Positions 1 to 7,759 of a DNA stretch of 64,000 nucleotides are shown piece by piece. Below the pieces are notes generated by a model, which made no database searches, was not told the DNA's origin, and was given only the letters and a program-made list of their open reading frames with translations. The position numbers and the translations under genes are program-made. Numbering within the stretch: the first letter of the stretch is position 1; each line of letters begins with the position of its first letter. The stretch is from Actinacidiphila guanduensis (GTDB lineage Bacteria; Actinomycetota; Actinomycetes; Streptomycetales; Streptomycetaceae): positions 372,001 to 436,000 of the forward strand of contig NZ_FNIE01000008.1 of the NCBI RefSeq assembly GCF_900103985.1, given 5' to 3'.

Positions 1-355
1 CGGTGCCCCAGCTGTCGCTCATCGCCTCGACCATCGCCAGGCCGCGGCCCGTGGTCGCGGTCGGCTCGGTCGGCTGCAGGTACGGCAGCCGCACGTCGTG
101 GTCGGCGACGGCCACGGTGAGGCGGTCGGGCGCCATGGTCAGCTTGACCGCGCACTGCTTGTCCGGCTTGGCGTGCCGGTGCACGTTGGCCAGCAGCTCG
201 CTGATGCCGCTGGCGGCGGCGTCGATCAGCGGGTCCAGCCGCCAGTAGCGCAGCTGGGCGGAGACGATCCGGCGGATCTGCTGGATGCGGTACGGATGCG
301 CCTCGAGCTCGAGCGCGCACTCGCGCGTGGCTGGGTCGGTCTGGTCGGATTGCAT
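1..355 (-). CDS. ATP-binding protein, anti-sigma-factor type (HATPase_c_2), 3' end outside window
   Basis: The reading frame runs from an ATG at 355 on the minus strand and is still open at base 1, so only the first 118 codons are seen. The translation has the layout of the RsbW/SpoIIAB-like single-domain ATPases that are very numerous in Streptomyces: a helical start with an RRIV segment, then the N-box region ISELLANVHRHA (residues about 51-62), then a strand rich in V and D, and at the edge TTGRGLAMVEAMSDSWG, which is the G-box that closes over ATP. Such proteins act in the cytosol as anti-sigma or regulatory kinases. It follows the MocR gene on the same strand after a 216-base gap, so it probably has its own promoter. 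The partner sigma factor or anti-anti-sigma factor cannot be told from here. Confidence 0.85.
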   Translation of the reverse strand, partial: MQSDQTDPATRECALELEAHPYRIQQIRRIVSAQLRYWRLDPLIDAAASGISELLANVHRHAKPDKQCAVKLTMAPDRLTVAVADHDVRLPYLQPTEPTATTGRGLAMVEAMSDSWGT

Positions 356-387
356 GATCACGGCTGCGACTCCCTCCGCGGTGGTCG

Positions 388-406
388 GGCCCCGACGAAC
401 GGGGCC
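388..406 (-). terminator. Hairpin downstream of the MocR gene
   Basis: A perfect 7-bp stem (GGCCCCG at 388-394, CGGGGCC at 400-406) with a 5-base loop ACGAA lies between the end of the MocR gene (572) and the start of the ATPase gene (355). No T-run follows, as is usual for Streptomyces terminators. It could equally be a leader hairpin in the transcript of the ATPase gene. Confidence 0.35.
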
Positions 407-450
407 GGGCGCTCACCGCACCGATGGGAACACTTGAGCGGGAATGCGTA

Positions 451-470
451 GAGTGACTGCGGCAGTACTC
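451..470. promoter_or_regulatory. Dyad-symmetric site upstream of the ATPase gene
   Basis: ACTGC (456-460) and GCAGT (462-466) form a perfect 11-base palindrome around one G; the flanks GAGT (451-454) and ACTC (467-470) extend the symmetry with one unpaired G at 455. It lies about 95 bases upstream of the ATPase start in noncoding DNA, where an operator would be expected. No matching regulator can be named. Confidence 0.3.
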
Positions 471-571
471 CGTGATGCCCAATCAGGTTCACCCGTTGCG
501 GCGCATGGCGCAAGTCGGACCGTCACGGCGCGTGTGTCCTGCGTGAGGGGGGTGGCCGTCCCCGTAACGGC

Positions 572-1918
572 TCAGTCCGGCGCGGTGTCCTCGGGGGCCG
601 TACGGGCGAGGGCGGCGAGCGCCGACAGAGCGGCGCGCAGCAGTTCGCGCGGGGGAGAGGCGAGGCCGATCCGTACGGCGTCCGGTGCCCGCCGCGGGCC
701 CGCGGCAAAGGACGCGGCAGGGGTGACCGCGATGCCCCGGCGGCCCGCGGCGGCCGTGAAGGTGTCGGCCCGCCATGGCTGTGGCAGGTCCCACCAGCAG
801 AAGCACGAGCGCGGGTCGGTGCGCAGGGCGAAGCCGGCCAGTTCCTCGGCGGCGATCCGCTGGCGTGCGGCCGCCTCCTCGCGCTTGGCCGCGGCCAGGC
901 GCGCTGCGGTGCCGTCGGTCAGCCAGCCTGTCGCCGCCTCCAGGGCGTAGCCGCCGGGCGTCCAGCCGCCCGAGCGCAGAGCTGCCGCGACCTGCTCGGA
1001 ACGGCCCGGCGGCACCACTGCGAAGCCCGCGGTGAGCCCGGGGGCCAGCCGCTTGGAGAGGCTGTCGGCGGTCACCACGTGCTCGGGGGCGTAGGCGGAC
1101 AGCGGTGGCGGGGCGACCGGGTGCAGGAACGACCAGATCGCGTCCTCGACCGCGGGCACGTCCAGCCGCCGCAGCAGGCCGGCGACCGCTGCCCGGCGCT
1201 CGGCGGGCATGGTGACCGACAGCGGGTTGTGCAGGGTGGGCTGCAGGTACAGGGCGTGCAGCGGGCCCTCGCGGTGGGCGGCCTCCACCGCCTCCGGCAG
1301 CAGCCCGTCGCCGTCGCACGCCAGCGGCACGAGGTTCAGGCCCAGCCGGGCGGCCAGCCCCTTGGCCACCGGGTAGGTGAACTCCTCGACGCCGAGCCGC
1401 CCGCCGACCGGCACCAGAGCGGCCAGCGCGCCCGCGATCGCCTGGCGGCCGCTGCCCGCGAAGAGCACGTTCGCCGCCGGAGGGCTCCAATCGGGACGCG
1501 CGAGCAGCGCGGCCACCGCCTCGCGGGCCCGGCCCGTGCCGCGGGCGCCCGCCGGGCGCATCGCCTCGGTCAGGACGTCCAGCCGCGCCATGCGGGCGAG
1601 CCCGGCGGCCAGGAGCGCGGACTGGCCGGGGACCACCGGGTAGTTGAGCTCCAGGTCCACCCGCGCGCCCGCGGTCGGCTCGGCGAGGGCGGGACCGCGG
1701 CCACCGCCGGACGCCGCCCGGACGAACGTGCCGCGGCCCACCTCGCCGACCGCCAGGCCGCGCCGTACCAGCTCGGCGTAGACCCGGCCCGCGGTGGAGT
1801 CGGCGATGCCGTGCCGGCGGGCAAAGGCCCGCTGCGTGGGCAGCCGGTCACCCGGGCGCAGCCGGCCCGCCGCGATCTGGGCGGCCACCGAGTCGGCGAT
1901 CCTCCGGAAATCCCGCAC
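572..1918 (-). CDS. MocR-family regulator (GntR wHTH fused to PLP aminotransferase domain)
   Basis: A 448-residue protein with the MocR/GabR architecture. Residues 1-70 are a GntR winged helix (RPGDRLPTQRAFARRHGIAD, then the wing GRGTFVR). Residues about 90-440 are a fold-type I aminotransferase-like domain with the PTLHNP motif at 227-232 and SLSKR, whose Lys289 should bind pyridoxal phosphate. Members are DNA-binding regulators that sense PLP or an amino compound; most do not act as enzymes. The start is GTG at 1918 with GGAGG about 10 bases upstream; the domain begins almost at residue 1, so the N terminus is short for the family. It is divergent from the broken hydrolase gene at 2034, with 115 bases between them, the usual arrangement for a MocR protein and its target. 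Confidence 0.9.
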   Translation of the reverse strand: MRDFRRIADSVAAQIAAGRLRPGDRLPTQRAFARRHGIADSTAGRVYAELVRRGLAVGEVGRGTFVRAASGGGRGPALAEPTAGARVDLELNYPVVPGQSALLAAGLARMARLDVLTEAMRPAGARGTGRAREAVAALLARPDWSPPAANVLFAGSGRQAIAGALAALVPVGGRLGVEEFTYPVAKGLAARLGLNLVPLACDGDGLLPEAVEAAHREGPLHALYLQPTLHNPLSVTMPAERRAAVAGLLRRLDVPAVEDAIWSFLHPVAPPPLSAYAPEHVVTADSLSKRLAPGLTAGFAVVPPGRSEQVAAALRSGGWTPGGYALEAATGWLTDGTAARLAAAKREEAAARQRIAAEELAGFALRTDPRSCFCWWDLPQPWRADTFTAAAGRRGIAVTPAASFAAGPRRAPDAVRIGLASPPRELLRAALSALAALARTAPEDTAPD

Positions 1919-1970
1919 CCTCCGCCACCCTCCAGCGTTCCGCCTATTGCACCGAGATCATTTCATCTCA

Positions 1971-1999
1971 TTGCCCTCGCGATTGCCCCGCCCTAGCGT
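1971..1999 (+). promoter_or_regulatory. Candidate housekeeping promoter for the hydrolase remnant
   Basis: TTGCCC (1971-1976) and TAGCGT (1994-1999) are separated by 17 bases and fit the Streptomyces housekeeping (HrdB-type) -35/-10 pattern. Transcription would start near 2006, about 28 bases before the ATG at 2034, which has GGGAG at 2021-2025. It lies inside the divergent spacer, so the MocR protein could control it. Confidence 0.45.
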
Positions 2000-2033
2000 C
2001 TCCACCACGGCATTCCAGACGGGAGCACCCCAC

Positions 2034-2962
2034 ATGACCGGCACCTTCGCCAACGGCACGCACATCGACCACGACGACCTCCGCCCACCCGGACCCGAGC
2101 AGGAGCCCCCGCTGCTCCTGGTGCACGGGCATCCCTTCGACCGCAGCATGTGGCGGCCCCAGGCGGCGGCCTTCCCCGGCCGCCGGACCATAGCGCCGGA
2201 CCTGCGCGGATACGGCCGCAGTGGACCGGCCGCGGGTACGACCCGGCTCGAGGTCTTCGCGGACGACCTGGCCGCACTGCTCGACGCGCTCGGCGTGGAG
2301 CGCGCGGTCGTGGCCGGGCTCTCCATGGGCGGGCAGATCGTGCTGGAGTTCCAGCCACTTCCGCGCGGACCGACACCGAGGAGGGCCGGCGCGAGCGGCT
2401 GCGCCGGGCCGAGGAGTTCGAGCGCGGCGGGGCGGCGGCGATGGCCGCCTACGCCGAGGAGGTGCTCGACTCGATGCTGGCCCCCGCCACCGCCCGCGCG
2501 CTGCCCGCGACAGCGGCCCACGTCCTCGCGATGATGCGCGCCGCCCCGCCGGCAGGAGCCGCGGCCGCCCTGCGGGGCCGGGCCGAGCGGCCCGACTACC
2601 GCGAGGGGCTGGCCCGGATCGACGTACCGGCGCTCGTGGTGGTCGGCAGCGAGGACGTCTTCGCGCCGGTCGCCGAGGCGGAGCTGCTGCACCGGGGGAT
2701 TCCGAGCGCCCGGCTGGCCGTCGTCGAGGGCGCCGGGCACCTGCCGAACCTGGAACGGCCCGAGGCGTTCAACCAGGCGGTGGCCGCGCTGCTGGCGGAG
2801 GTGACCGCGACCGGACGTCCGCACGCGCCTGCCGACGTACCGACGGGCGCACCCGCGCCCGTACCGGCGGACGCACGTGCGCACGGCGCCCTCCCGCCGG
2901 ACGGCAGCCCCCAGCGGCCGGACAGTCCCAGCGGAGAACGCCGAAAGGCCCCGCAGATATGA
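2034..2962 (+). pseudogene. Alpha/beta hydrolase, broken by an internal deletion/frameshift
   Basis: The first part, from ATG 2034, reads as a normal alpha/beta hydrolase: LLLVHGHPFDRSMW (oxyanion-hole HG motif), APDLRGYGRSG, and the nucleophile elbow GLSMGGQIV, followed by VLEF near 2350. The frame then becomes out-of-character arginine/proline sequence and stops at 2534. The homologous remainder resumes one frame over from about 2362 (SARTDTEEGRR) and runs through VVVGSEDVFAP (the acid) and GAGHLPNLERPEAF (the catalytic His) to a stop at 2960-2962. Between LEF and SARTD about 14 residues usual in this family are missing. So this is a deletion that also shifts frame, just after the catalytic serine. 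A sequencing error alone would not explain the missing residues. The tail after about 2810 is low-complexity Pro/Ala/Arg. Confidence 0.75.
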
Positions 2963-3025
2963 CGAAATGCTGACGGTACCCCCGCGGCCCTGGCTCCACG
3001 GCCCTCGGCGTGCTCGAATCGTTGC

Positions 3026-3886
3026 ATGAGCAACCACTCTTCGGGGCACTCGCCGGGCCGGCCGCCGGGAGACGCCGCCGGGGACGAGCACCTCCCGCGG
3101 ACCGCCCGGGACCTGCCGAAGGACCCACCTCGCAAGCGCGCCCGGAAGGGCGCCGAGGACCCCGCGCAGGACCCGGAGCTGGGCCGCGGCTCGCCCGTGG
3201 GCCGCCGGCTCGTGCTCGGCATGCTCGGGCTCGGCGCCGCAGGCGTCGCGGTGGGCGGCAGTATGCAGGACCGCATCGACTCGGTCCTCGCCTCCGTCAG
3301 CGCCAAGGACCCCACCGGCGTCACGGGCCTGCTGCCCGGCGGCGGGGGCTTCCGCTTCTACTCGGTCTCGGAGTCCATCCCGCACCGCGGCGAGGACGAC
3401 TACCGGCTGACCATCGGCGGTCTGGTCGACCGCCCCGTCAGCTACCGGCTCGCCGACCTGCGCGCGCTGCCCCAGGTGCACCTGGTCCGCGACGTGCAGT
3501 GCGTCACCGGCTGGCGGGTGCCCAGGACGGCGTTCTCCGGGGTGCGGCTGTCCACGCTGCTGGACGCCGCCGGCGTCAAGTCCTCGGGCACCGCCCTGCA
3601 CTTCACCTGCTTCGACGGCGTCTACACCGAGAGCCTCACCCTGGAGCAGGCCCGCCGCGGCGACATGCTCGTCGCCCTCACCATGGACGGCAAGCCCGTC
3701 ACGGCCGCGCACGGCGGCCCGGTACGGCTGTACGCGGCGCCGATGTACTTCTACAAGTCCGCGAAGTGGCTGTCGGGCATCACCGTCACCAAGGACGTCC
3801 AACCCGGCTACTGGGAGCACTACGGCTATGACGTCGACGGATGGGTCGGAAAGTCCAACGGCCGCCATGACGACCCCACGTCCTGA
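3026..3886 (+). CDS. Molybdopterin-dependent oxidoreductase (sulfite-oxidase/MsrP fold)
   Basis: A 286-residue protein with a charged N terminus, then a twin-arginine-like segment, GRRLVLGMLGLGAAG (Arg60-Arg61 followed by a hydrophobic stretch), which suggests Tat export or membrane anchoring. Residues about 105-270 are the oxidoreductase molybdopterin-binding domain: YRLTIGGLVDRP, then DVQCVTGW, whose Cys159 is the expected molybdenum ligand, and later KPVTAAHGGPVRL and YFYKSAKWLSGI, typical of the MsrP/sulfite oxidase fold. It acts outside the cytosol, passing electrons to or from a membrane cytochrome. The next gene encodes a cytochrome b-type protein and overlaps it, so the two form an MsrPQ-like or nitrate/sulfite oxidoreductase-like pair. 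The substrate cannot be inferred. Confidence 0.88.
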   Translation: MSNHSSGHSPGRPPGDAAGDEHLPRTARDLPKDPPRKRARKGAEDPAQDPELGRGSPVGRRLVLGMLGLGAAGVAVGGSMQDRIDSVLASVSAKDPTGVTGLLPGGGGFRFYSVSESIPHRGEDDYRLTIGGLVDRPVSYRLADLRALPQVHLVRDVQCVTGWRVPRTAFSGVRLSTLLDAAGVKSSGTALHFTCFDGVYTESLTLEQARRGDMLVALTMDGKPVTAAHGGPVRLYAAPMYFYKSAKWLSGITVTKDVQPGYWEHYGYDVDGWVGKSNGRHDDPTS

Positions 3887-4565
3887 GCGCCGGTGGCGCC
3901 GCGACGAGACCGGGGTGCGGCGCTTCACCCGGGCCGAGAAGTGGGTGCACCGCAGCTTCACGGTCCTGATGGGCGTGTGCGTGTTCACCGCCGCCTGCCT
4001 CTACCTGCCGGAGCTGGCCGAGATCGTCGGCCGCCGCCGGCTCATCGTCACCGTGCACGAGTGGTCCGGCATCCTGCTGCCGGTCCCGGTCGTGCTCGGC
4101 CTCCTCTCGCGGGCCTACCGTGCGGACCTGCGGCGGCTGGGCCGCTACTTCCCGCACGACGGGAAGTGGCTGGGCACCGCCCTGCGGCTGCGCCGCCGCG
4201 AGCCCACCCTGGCGGGGAAGTTCAACGCCGGGCAGAAGCTCAACGCCAACTTCGTCGCCGGCGCCGTCCTGGTGATGATCGGCACCGGTCTGATCATGTG
4301 GTTCCCGCGGCTCACCCCGCTCGTGTGGCGCACGGGCGCCACCTTCGTCCACGACTGGCTCGCCCTGCTGCTGGCCGCCGTCATCACCGGCCACGTCTAC
4401 TTCGCGGCGAGCGACCCCGAAGCGCGGCGCGGCCTGCGCACCGGGTACGTTCCGCGCTGGTGGGTCCGCAGCCAGCACGTCCTGTGGCGCACGGGCGAGC
4501 CCGAGCAGCCCGCGACGGAGCACTCCGCGCGCGAGCCCGAACGGCCCGCGCCCGAGCCCGAGTGA
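3828..4565 (+). CDS. Cytochrome b/b6 domain membrane protein, partner of the molybdoenzyme
   Basis: A membrane protein of up to 245 residues with about four hydrophobic segments. Histidines suited to haem binding sit in or next to these segments (EKWVHRS, VTVHEWSG, FVHDWLA, ITGHVYF), as in the cytochrome b561/NapC-like cytochrome b superfamily. It likely carries electrons across the membrane to the molybdopterin subunit encoded just upstream. Two starts are possible: ATG 3828, with GGGAG ten bases upstream and a 59-base overlap with the preceding gene, or ATG 3867, with a 20-base overlap but no clear ribosome site; recognisable family sequence starts just after the second. The C-terminal 25 residues are a Glu/Pro/Ala tail. 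Confidence 0.85.
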   Translation: MTSTDGSESPTAAMTTPRPERRWRRDETGVRRFTRAEKWVHRSFTVLMGVCVFTAACLYLPELAEIVGRRRLIVTVHEWSGILLPVPVVLGLLSRAYRADLRRLGRYFPHDGKWLGTALRLRRREPTLAGKFNAGQKLNANFVAGAVLVMIGTGLIMWFPRLTPLVWRTGATFVHDWLALLLAAVITGHVYFAASDPEARRGLRTGYVPRWWVRSQHVLWRTGEPEQPATEHSAREPERPAPEPE

Positions 4566-4742
4566 GGACGCGGACGAGGCCGTAGCGCCGCCTCCCTGCC
4601 CGGAAGTCCCCCCCCGCCCGAACTCCCCCCGCACGGGCCCTATGAGTGCCCGCCCGGCCGCAACAGCCCGCCGCAGCAGACCCGTTACAGCCAGGACACC
4701 GTGCGGTCGCCCGTGGGCCACCGTCCTTTCGCCGTGCGAACC

Positions 4743-4748
4743 TAGCGT
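4743..4748 (+). promoter_or_regulatory. -10 element TAGCGT, probable leaderless transcript
   Basis: TAGCGT at 4743-4748 ends six bases before the ATG at 4755, and no ribosome-binding site lies between them. This spacing places the transcription start at or beside the initiation codon. No good -35 hexamer is seen. The 189-base spacer 4566-4754 also has a run of eight C and a run of six C (about 4608-4630). Confidence 0.4.
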
Positions 4749-4754
4749 CACCGC

Positions 4755-6152
4755 ATGACCACGTCGCAGGTGACGAGCCGTCCCGCCGCGCCGCCCACCC
4801 CCGGTCGGCGCGTACCGCGGCCCAACGCCCGGCCCGAGCCCCGGCCGAGGCGGACCGGGCGCGTGGCCGGGCCGCGCCGGCTCGGTGCGCACGCGGTCGT
4901 CTCCGTCCTGCTGCTGGCCGCGCTGTGCGCCACCGCGGTCGCCGCGGCCGTCAATGTCAGCGGCGACACCTCGCAGTTGCGCGACTCGGTCGCCCGGCGG
5001 GCCGCCGTGGCCGCCCAGTTGCGCTTCGCCCTGGCCGACCTCGACGCCCAGCGCGCCGACACCCTCGCCCCCGGCATGTCCACCCGCGAGCCGGGCGTCT
5101 ACGTCGGCAACCAGCTCAACGCCCTCATCACCGCCCAGCAGCGCCGCGCCCAGGTCAGCGACGCCCTGCGGCAACTCGGCAGCGACGAGGCGCACAGCGC
5201 CCAGGTACGCACACTGCTCGACGGCCTCGGCCAGTACGACGACCTGAGCGGGCGCGCCTCCTACGTCGACGAGCAGTTCCCCGACCGGGTGGCCGGCCAC
5301 CCCGCGGAGGCCAGCGTCGCGATGAACGCCCAGGCCGGCGCGGTGATGACCGGGACCCTGCTGCCGGTCGCCTCCGCGCTTTCCGCCGACTACCAGAAGC
5401 AGGCCGCCGACGCCGCGGCCCGCGTGCACGACCGGGCCCGCACCTGGACGCTCCTGGTGGTCCTGACCGGCCTGCTCGCCCTGCTCCACCTGCTGTGGTG
5501 GCAGCGCGGCCTGGCCCGCGACTACCACCGGGTGTTCAGCGTGCCGCTCGTCGCCGCCACGGCCGGGGTGCTCGCCACCGCGCTGACCGGCGCCGCCGTC
5601 CTGAGCGCGGCGGGCGGCTCGGCCGGCACCGCGGACCGCCAGGGACTGATGCCCTGGGCGCGGCTGTCCGAGGCGAGCACGGTCGCCGCGCAGGCCGCGG
5701 CCGCGGAGAGCCGCTGGTTCGTGCACGGCGCCGCGCTCGGCCGCAGCGACGCGGTGCGCTTCACCTCCCTGACCCGGCAGTTGGACGGCCTGCTCACCCC
5801 CGGCGCGGGCGTCCCCGCCGACGAGCGGCCCGCCTACCAGGACGTGCGCCGCCGCTACCAGGTCTTCCTCACCGACGACCGCCACCTGCGCACCCTGCAG
5901 GCGGCCGGCGACACCGAGCAGGCCGCGGTCGTGCTCACCACCGTGGGCCGCGGTGACATCGCCTTCGACTTCTGGGACTTCGCCACCACCCTCGACCAGT
6001 TGGCGGCCCGTCAGCTCGACGACTTCACCGGCCACGCCGCCGACGCCCACGGCGCCCTCGACGGCTGGCCCGCGATCCCCGCCGGCGCCACGGGCGTCGC
6101 CGCCCTCCTCGTCCTGCTCGCGGTGCGCCCGCGGCTCGCCGAGTACCGCTGA
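4755..6152 (+). CDS. Membrane protein with extracytoplasmic sensor-like domains, unknown function
   Basis: A 465-residue protein with a Pro/Arg-rich cytoplasmic start (residues 1-45), a first membrane helix at about 46-66, an Ala/Gln-rich helical extracytoplasmic region, two further hydrophobic segments at about 222-285, a second helical region, and a last helix at about 435-455 followed by a short charged tail. The helical, coiled outer domains resemble four-helix-bundle sensor regions of chemoreceptor-like proteins, but no kinase, HAMP or signalling domain is present. I do not recognise a named family; proteins of this layout are common as hypothetical membrane proteins in Streptomyces. The start is set by the adjacent -10 element. 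Confidence 0.7.
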   Translation: MTTSQVTSRPAAPPTPGRRVPRPNARPEPRPRRTGRVAGPRRLGAHAVVSVLLLAALCATAVAAAVNVSGDTSQLRDSVARRAAVAAQLRFALADLDAQRADTLAPGMSTREPGVYVGNQLNALITAQQRRAQVSDALRQLGSDEAHSAQVRTLLDGLGQYDDLSGRASYVDEQFPDRVAGHPAEASVAMNAQAGAVMTGTLLPVASALSADYQKQAADAAARVHDRARTWTLLVVLTGLLALLHLLWWQRGLARDYHRVFSVPLVAATAGVLATALTGAAVLSAAGGSAGTADRQGLMPWARLSEASTVAAQAAAAESRWFVHGAALGRSDAVRFTSLTRQLDGLLTPGAGVPADERPAYQDVRRRYQVFLTDDRHLRTLQAAGDTEQAAVVLTTVGRGDIAFDFWDFATTLDQLAARQLDDFTGHAADAHGALDGWPAIPAGATGVAALLVLLAVRPRLAEYR

Positions 6153-6173
6153 GCGGCCGGTGTCCGGGGCGGG

Positions 6174-6203
6174 TTGTGACGCGCCTGTTCGAGCGTGTAA
6201 GAG
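6174..6203 (+). promoter_or_regulatory. Candidate promoter for the small membrane protein gene
   Basis: TTGTGA (6174-6179) and TAAGAG (6198-6203) are separated by 18 bases, in the 130-base spacer before the ATG at 6283. The match to the housekeeping consensus is fair, and the implied leader is about 75 bases. Confidence 0.35.
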
Positions 6204-6282
6204 TGGGGAGGAACCGCCTGGGGGGCGCGGTGCGAGCCGTCCGACGCTCCGACCGGGCCCGGACGAGACGAGAGCCCGCCTG

Positions 6283-6669
6283 ATGACCACCGAATCCTCG
6301 CCCCTGCCCGAGGAGCCTGCCCTGCCGGACGAGGTGTGGGAGCAGTTCCTCCAGGACAGCGAGCGCGACATCAGGGCCTCGGCACCCAAGGAGCCCTCCG
6401 CGCGGGCCCGCATTGTTGCCCGCCGGCTGCGCGAGGAGCAGGAGCGGGCCGAGCAGGCCGCCCGCGGCAGCCGCCGCCGGTGGCGTCCGCGCAGCCGGGC
6501 CGAACGCCGCGCCACCGCCTGGCGGGCACCGGTCACCGACGCGGGCGAGGCCCGGGCGCGCCGGCGCGGCCTGCTGCGCGGACTGCTGGGAGTGGTGCTG
6601 GTCGTGGCGGTGCTGCTGGTGGTGCTGTCACCGAGCCACGCCTGGTCCCTCCTGACCGGCAAGGGCTGA
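6283..6669 (+). CDS. Small single-pass membrane protein, unknown function
   Basis: A 128-residue protein: an acidic N terminus (EEPALPDEVWEQFLQDSERDI), a strongly basic Arg/Glu-rich middle (residues about 40-100) and one C-terminal hydrophobic helix (about 101-120) followed by a short tail, the layout of a tail-anchored protein. The basic middle could touch nucleic acid or acidic lipid. No family recognised. The ATG at 6283 follows an in-frame Ala-Arg-rich extension without a good ribosome site. Its last 42 bases overlap the 3' end of the convergent DeoR gene. Confidence 0.6.
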   Translation: MTTESSPLPEEPALPDEVWEQFLQDSERDIRASAPKEPSARARIVARRLREEQERAEQAARGSRRRWRPRSRAERRATAWRAPVTDAGEARARRRGLLRGLLGVVLVVAVLLVVLSPSHAWSLLTGKG

Positions 6670-7497
6670 CCCGTCGGGCAGCGGCTCGCCGGCCACGATC
6701 AGCTCGGCGAGGTGCTCGGCGATCTCCTCGCGCAGCACCTCGGGGATGCCCGCGTCGGTCACCAGGGTGTCGACGTCCTCCAGGGAGGCGAAGGAACTCA
6801 GGCCCACCGTCCCCCACTTGGTGTGGTCGGCGATCACCACCACCCGGCGCGCGGAGCGCACGAAGCGCCGGTTGGTCTCCGCCTCCGCCAGGTTCGGCGT
6901 CGACAGGCCCGCCTCCACCGAGATGCCGTGCACGCCGAGGAACAGCAGGTCGAAGTGGAGCGACTGGATCGCCCGGTCCGCCACCGGGCCGACCAGCGTC
7001 TCCGAGGGCGTGCGCACCCCGCCGGTGATCACCACCGTGGCCGCGCTGCCGCCGTGCGCGGTGCCAGGGCGGCGCTGGCCGGACTGGAAGACGTCCGCCA
7101 CGCGCACCGAGTTGGTCACCACCGTCAGGTCGGGCACGTCCAGCAGGTGCTGGGCGAGTGCGTAGGTCGTGGTGCCGCCGGCCAGCGCGATGGCGCTGCC
7201 GGGCGGCACCAGCGTGGCCGCCGTGCGCGCGATCGCCTCCTTGGCGCCCAGCTCCAGGCCCGACTTGGCCTCGAACCCCGGCTCGTGGCTGCTCGGCTCC
7301 ACCACCGGCACCGCGCCGCCGTGCACCTTCTCCACCACGCCTTGGCGGGCGAGCGCGTCCAGATCGCGGCGGACCGTCATGTCCGAGACGTTCAGCCGGC
7401 GGGTCAGCTCGTTGACCCGCACGCCGCCGCGGCGCCGCACCTCGTCCAGGATCAGAGCCCGGCGCTGCTCCGCGAGGAGGTTCTGGTTGTCGCTCAC
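6628..7497 (-). CDS. DeoR/GlpR-family transcriptional regulator
   Basis: A 289-residue repressor starting at GTG 7497 (MSDNQNLLAEQRRALILDEV). Residues about 8-65 are the DeoR helix-turn-helix (RVNELTRRLNVSDMTVRRDLDAL, then VVEKVHGGAV). Residues 80-260 are the sugar-phosphate sensing domain, with LAGGTTTYALAQHL, VVTNS, GVHGIS, and VVIADHTKWG near the end. These proteins control sugar or glycerol catabolism genes in response to a phosphorylated sugar. No transport or kinase gene is adjacent, so the target is unknown; the dhaKLM operon 15 kb away is a reasonable candidate for a three-carbon sensor, by inference only. An upstream in-frame ATG would add 22 residues and is less like the family. Confidence 0.9.
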   Translation of the reverse strand: MSDNQNLLAEQRRALILDEVRRRGGVRVNELTRRLNVSDMTVRRDLDALARQGVVEKVHGGAVPVVEPSSHEPGFEAKSGLELGAKEAIARTAATLVPPGSAIALAGGTTTYALAQHLLDVPDLTVVTNSVRVADVFQSGQRRPGTAHGGSAATVVITGGVRTPSETLVGPVADRAIQSLHFDLLFLGVHGISVEAGLSTPNLAEAETNRRFVRSARRVVVIADHTKWGTVGLSSFASLEDVDTLVTDAGIPEVLREEIAEHLAELIVAGEPLPDGSALAGQEGPGVAR

Positions 7498-7759
7498 CCG
7501 TGACCCCGTCCCGTCCGTGTCGTTGTCCACCGCGGCCGGACGTGCCGGCCGCCGGAGTGCTGCGGTCATCCTTCCACGCCGGGCACGGTCACGTGTACGG
7601 CGCAAGGCCCCGGGGCGACCGGACCGGCCGGGGACGGGTGCGGCCGGCGGTGCCCGTTCGCGCGGACGGTCACGATTGCAGCGCGACGGGAGCGAACACG
7701 ACTGACCGCCTCCGGGGGCGGGCACCACCACCCCGGGACGCAAGGATCGGGGGACACCC

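Noticed and set aside
1958..3988. A 676-codon minus-strand frame
   Set aside because: It overlaps clear hydrolase and molybdoenzyme coding on the other strand and has Arg/Gly/Pro composition typical of GC-rich shadow frames.
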